Source: Gammaproteobacteria bacterium
GTDB lineage: Bacteria; Pseudomonadota; Gammaproteobacteria; HK1
Direction of reading: 5' to 3'
Length of the DNA: 35,555 nt
Assembly (NCBI GenBank): GCA_009937425.1
Contig: JAACFO010000029.1
Coordinates: forward strand, 1-35,555
Each line of letters begins with the position of its first letter. The first letter of the stretch is position 1. The position numbers and the translations under genes were made by a program. Below are positions 32,276-35,555 of the stretch, piece by piece. The notes below the pieces were generated by a model. The model was not told the DNA's origin, did not search any database, and saw only the letters and a list, made by a program, of their open reading frames with translations.

Positions 32276-32713
32276 CTACCAGCAGTTGCTGGGGGTCTTC
32301 CGTCGTTCGGAATTGATCGTAAGCTCTCCGCATTTGTCACCGAATTGTGCACCCTGCGGCTTCGCACGGACTAGATAACAGCGGTCCAGCAGACAGGTAC
32401 CGGTAGGGGCGTCCACCAACAGTTCATACGTGCCATCCTCCGTGAAGGCGGTCGTGTTCAACCCGCCGGCGGCGATAGTAGTGGTGTACGTCTTGTTGTC
32501 GAGAAAGAACTGTTCCTGCCGGGATGTGGCGTCGATCAGCGCCGCAGTAGCGGCGGCACGTCGGCCCTTTCTGGCTTGTTCCTGATAGCTGGGGACGGCG
32601 ATGGCCGCTATGATTGCGGCGACGACCACGACTATCAAGAGTTCCACAAGGCTGAATCCCCCGACAGCGCCAATTGTCTGCCCCCCGGGCAGTTTGTTGC
32701 GGGTGCCTGTCAC
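32276..32713 (-). CDS. pilE: Type IV (minor) pilin PilE
   Basis: 145 residues. The leader is 19 residues, with cleavage at Gly19-Phe20 giving GFSLVELLIVVVVAAIIAAIAVPSY, a canonical pilin N-terminus with Glu at +5. The globular part has RQEQFFLDNKTYT, then CLLDRC, DKCGELTIN and a CW end, as in PilE minor pilins. It is processed by PilD and incorporated in the pilus initiation complex. Its ATG overlaps the pilY1 stop (ATGA), so it is co-translated with pilY1. It converges with the other pilin gene with an 18-base gap. Confidence 0.9.
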   Translation of the reverse strand: MTGTRNKLPGGQTIGAVGGFSLVELLIVVVVAAIIAAIAVPSYQEQARKGRRAAATAALIDATSRQEQFFLDNKTYTTTIAAGGLNTTAFTEDGTYELLVDAPTGTCLLDRCYLVRAKPQGAQFGDKCGELTINSERRKTPSNCW

Positions 32714-35555
32714 TGAAAAATCTCATGCCAGTATGTTTTGAAGCTCATCTGGCCGCCGGTATCTACGATATTCTGGCCTGCTTCCTGACCCTGGACGAGC
32801 AACTCCCCGGCTCCCAGTGGTACAACCTCTACCGGGATGCCGCCGCTGGCTAGAAGATCCACGCGATCAAGAACTGCTGTCCCGCCGATGTCGTTGGTGG
32901 TGTCGAAGTTGAACACGGCGGTCGCGTCCTGGAGCGAAACCACGTACAGGCGTCCGGTGCCTTCACTCAACGAGCAAGTACCGGTTGGCGGGGTAGGGGA
33001 GAAGGTACTGAAGAACACGCTTCCAGCCGCGGTAATAGCGGTCGCGAGATTTTTCTCGCCGCCGTCGGTGAGTTCGATGCGCCAACCGTTAGTGAGATCC
33101 GGAGCAGCGCCACAGCTGGAATCCTGCAAACAGTTGCTCGTGAGGTCCGCTAGATCATCGTGCTCCAGTACTGTCGTCGACGGCAGCCCGCTGGTGATTG
33201 CGCGGTCCTTTATGAGGTAGAAGAAATTATCGACCTCCGTGCCATTGGGATCCTCGCGGTCACCGGTTCCAATGAGCAGGCCATCGAAGGGACCGGTGCC
33301 GTCGCGGCTCTGAACCACGTCGGGTCGGTTAAAGAACCTGCGGTCGTCACGAATGGTGACGAATCCACTCACGTGCCTGCCAACGGAGAGCAGCTTGCTC
33401 GCCGACCACACCGAAGGTTTGTTGTGCACGAGGATGTCGGGGGTTGTGGAGTCAGCATCGTGATCGAACAGACCAGCAAGATCGATTCGCCAGACGACTC
33501 CTCCGGTATCGGCCGCGTAGATTCGGTCGAGCAGCCGGTTACCATCGGTATCGATGGCGCTGACATTGGAGGGGAAGCTGTCCACCAGATCTGGATGCGT
33601 GAACGCCTTGGTGGCGCTGTTGTAGCCGACAGAGCCACCTTTTGTCGCCTTCCAGATGAGGCTGCCGTTAAAAGCATTGACCATATAGATGGCATTGCCC
33701 TCGTCGTCATCGCTACCCGGTGTTGGTGCGGCGGATGCCCTGGTCGCTCGATTCTTGGCATCCTTGCCGAGATCGCCCAGGTCGTCCGATTCATCGTCGC
33801 CGTTATAGCCGCCGGCAAATATCACCACGGGAGTGATTGTGCCGCCCACCTTGACCAGTCCCACTTGCGGTTTGGACCAGGTCTGGCCGAGTTCCGCAAA
33901 GGCCGACCCGGGTGCCCCCTTGCTCAAGGTCCAGAGAACCTTCGGGGCGTCTGGATCGCTTACGTCCAGGGCATAGTAAGATTTCCCGCCGCGGCGCAGT
34001 CCGAAGTAGACGTGTGCGATGTCTCCATCACTGCTGATGATGCTGCCGTCGAAGTTCACATCCAGGGTAAAGGCGGAAGGAGAGCCGTCGGTGCCGGTCG
34101 GATGCACGGGTATCCCCGCGGTGTTTGCGTGCAGGCGATCGAGGATCGGAATGACCTCCCGCGGAATGATCGACCAACTTTCTCCGCCGTCTTCGGTGGC
34201 ACTCGGCGAGGTGTTCCTGAACATGTGCATGAAGCCGTCGTTCGTGCCCATCAGCAGGCGAATGTCAGGGTTGTCCGCGTCGTAACCGCCGCCTCGCGCG
34301 CCGTAGTTGATGGCGAGAGGCTGCGAATGCAGAGGGTCGCCGAGCAACCATGAGCGCGTCGTCAAACCGTCGTCGTTGAGGCCGCGGGCGAACTTCAGGA
34401 TATTCACGGCCCTGATTTTTTCCGCAACCGACGCCCCGCTGTAGCTGCCCGACGACGGGCCTGGAGACCAGTCTTGGGTTATCTCCGGCCAGAGCGTCTC
34501 GGCGGTGGTCGATGCCGTATCGATGGGCATGAGACCGTCCACCAGGTCGCTGGAATCGAGCGTATACAATTGACGCGCACCGGCATCGGAGTTGGATGTG
34601 CCGGGGCTTCCGCCGATAAATCCGGGGATCTTCTGTCCTGCACCACCCCTGGGTACGGAGCGGCCATCGGCGCCGGCCACCTCGTCGTCAATGGGCGCAG
34701 GCAGAGAGGCAACGTCGGTCCAAATCGTAACGGCATCCCGCTTTACCCGGCCGTCGATATCGATGGCGTTGGCTCCAGTCGCATCCTGAAGCTCGCTCTC
34801 GCCGGTGGTGGCGTTTTTACCGACGCGCAGCTTCTTCAGATTGCCGTTCCAAAGGGGGTATCCATCCTCGTCCGGGTCGAACAGGGCCAGAAATACTTCG
34901 TTCACGACCTGGGTACGATTGAACACGTTGACGGGAACGGAAGGAGAGACGAATGTGGTGCTGACGCTGAGGATACTGGTGACCAAACTAGTGAGCGTCT
35001 TGACCAGCTCGTCGGGATCGTCGCTCAACGGTAGCGCCACCCCGGTACCGCCGGCGCTTGCATAGCCGTGGGTGGTCGTATTCAGCTTGGTGGGATCGAC
35101 AATGAAGTACGAAATCACGTTCTGTGCGCCGCCCAGGTCCGAAACAGCGCCATAGGTGCCATCACCCAGATCCGCATCCTTCAGATAACGGATTACGGTA
35201 TTGAAGTTGTTGGATTTCCCTAAGAGAACGATTCCTTCCATGCCGCCGGAGGCTTTGTCCAGGGTCATGGCCGCATCCGAATCGTCTTCTTGACTGGAGA
35301 CCTGGAACATCAAATTAATGACAAACGTTTTAACGCATTCACCGGAAGCCTCGATGGGGCTCAGATACTTGGTCCCTGACTCGACGCTGGCATCCCATGA
35401 ATGCGAGGGAGCGTAGACGTCGAGATTGGTCGTCGAATCGGTATTACCGAAACTCTCGTAGCCAAGGTGACCGTTATATATTTCCTGGCCGGTCAGATAC
35501 CGAAAGAGCTCGAAGTAAAGCTCCTTGCCTTGGAATGCGTGGCTGGTGGTGCCGA
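32710..35555 (-). CDS. pilY1: PilY1-type pilus tip adhesin/assembly protein (5' end missing)
   Basis: About 948 C-terminal residues; the frame continues open through the right edge, so the N-terminal half and start are outside. The N-terminal part seen resembles the end of a vWA-like region (TFVINLMFQ). The rest is the C-terminal beta-propeller: WRGNL-type PLWNGNLKKLRV, GDPLHSQP, MGTNDGFMHMFR, EVIPILDRLH, YFGLRRGGKSYYALDVSDP, LGQTWSKPQVG and GGYNGDD. A PilY1-like calcium loop DTDGNRLLDRIYAADTGG lies near 33500-33560. PilY1 sits at the pilus tip in adhesion and pilus extension. It is the upstream partner of pilE in a minor-pilin operon. Confidence 0.92.
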   Translation of the reverse strand, partial: GTTSHAFQGKELYFELFRYLTGQEIYNGHLGYESFGNTDSTTNLDVYAPSHSWDASVESGTKYLSPIEASGECVKTFVINLMFQVSSQEDDSDAAMTLDKASGGMEGIVLLGKSNNFNTVIRYLKDADLGDGTYGAVSDLGGAQNVISYFIVDPTKLNTTTHGYASAGGTGVALPLSDDPDELVKTLTSLVTSILSVSTTFVSPSVPVNVFNRTQVVNEVFLALFDPDEDGYPLWNGNLKKLRVGKNATTGESELQDATGANAIDIDGRVKRDAVTIWTDVASLPAPIDDEVAGADGRSVPRGGAGQKIPGFIGGSPGTSNSDAGARQLYTLDSSDLVDGLMPIDTASTTAETLWPEITQDWSPGPSSGSYSGASVAEKIRAVNILKFARGLNDDGLTTRSWLLGDPLHSQPLAINYGARGGGYDADNPDIRLLMGTNDGFMHMFRNTSPSATEDGGESWSIIPREVIPILDRLHANTAGIPVHPTGTDGSPSAFTLDVNFDGSIISSDGDIAHVYFGLRRGGKSYYALDVSDPDAPKVLWTLSKGAPGSAFAELGQTWSKPQVGLVKVGGTITPVVIFAGGYNGDDESDDLGDLGKDAKNRATRASAAPTPGSDDDEGNAIYMVNAFNGSLIWKATKGGSVGYNSATKAFTHPDLVDSFPSNVSAIDTDGNRLLDRIYAADTGGVVWRIDLAGLFDHDADSTTPDILVHNKPSVWSASKLLSVGRHVSGFVTIRDDRRFFNRPDVVQSRDGTGPFDGLLIGTGDREDPNGTEVDNFFYLIKDRAITSGLPSTTVLEHDDLADLTSNCLQDSSCGAAPDLTNGWRIELTDGGEKNLATAITAAGSVFFSTFSPTPPTGTCSLSEGTGRLYVVSLQDATAVFNFDTTNDIGGTAVLDRVDLLASGGIPVEVVPLGAGELLVQGQEAGQNIVDTGGQMSFKTYWHEIFQ

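Noticed and set aside
33160-34353. 397-codon forward frame opposite pilY1
   Set aside because: It overlaps the pilY1 propeller repeats completely and is explained as a codon-bias shadow.
1-35555. Mobile elements, CRISPR arrays, tRNA genes or prophage
   Set aside because: No transposase, integrase, spaced direct repeats or tRNA cloverleaf could be recognised on either strand.

Overview
The window reads as a chromosomal segment of a Gram-negative proteobacterium, most likely an uncultured, environmental gammaproteobacterium. Pointers are a PilY1/PilE minor-pilin operon end, a sigma-54 promoter in front of a type IV pilin, a WaaE-like glycosyltransferase, a b561 cytochrome and a tripartite tricarboxylate transporter. 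One counter-signal is that SucC has the longer form with the [11 protein letters not shown] stretch that I associate with alphaproteobacteria, so the class assignment is an inference. I see no tRNA, rRNA, insertion sequence, phage or CRISPR array.

Layout. 1-197 is the 3' end of an unrecognised gene. 468-4217 holds an SDR dehydrogenase, a tightly coupled reverse operon (CBS protein, DUF899 thioredoxin-like protein, carboxymuconolactone-decarboxylase-like protein) and a glutaredoxin-DinB fusion. 4287-10894 is a mostly catabolic block in divergent pairs: RidA/methyltransferase, MBL-fold lactonase/ACMSD-like amidohydrolase, and haloalkane dehalogenase/hydroxyacid-oxoacid transhydrogenase plus quinone reductase. 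10903-13849 is a reverse operon sucC-sucD-glycosyltransferase. 14166-17962 is tctC-tctB-tctA with an overlapping secreted protein. 18003-28865 is a further mosaic of small-molecule enzymes and membrane proteins: MFS exporter, ThDP enzyme, cytochrome b561, YceI, TfdA-like dioxygenase, class IV aminotransferase, MarC, dienelactone hydrolase, a degenerate HtrA-like PDZ protein, an enoyl reductase and an alpha/beta hydrolase lacking its nucleophile. 28984-31154 is a two-component pair: a soluble PAS histidine kinase and a NarL-type regulator. 31155-31771 is a 617-base gene-free region rich in perfect hairpins, followed by CGACA repeats and a sigma-54 promoter. 31772-35555 is a pilin gene facing a pilE-pilY1 operon whose 5' end lies outside the window.

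How the genes may work together. Many encode uptake and breakdown of carboxylates, lactones, halogenated or aromatic-derived compounds: TTT uptake, dehalogenase, lactonase, HOT transhydrogenase, SucCD, TfdA-like dioxygenase, dienelactone hydrolase. The lactonase and HOT enzyme resemble two steps of a gamma-butyrolactone/gamma-hydroxybutyrate route, but no succinate-semialdehyde dehydrogenase is present here. The pilus end looks separately regulated. Its intergenic region is the least explained stretch of the window and the best candidate for something undescribed.
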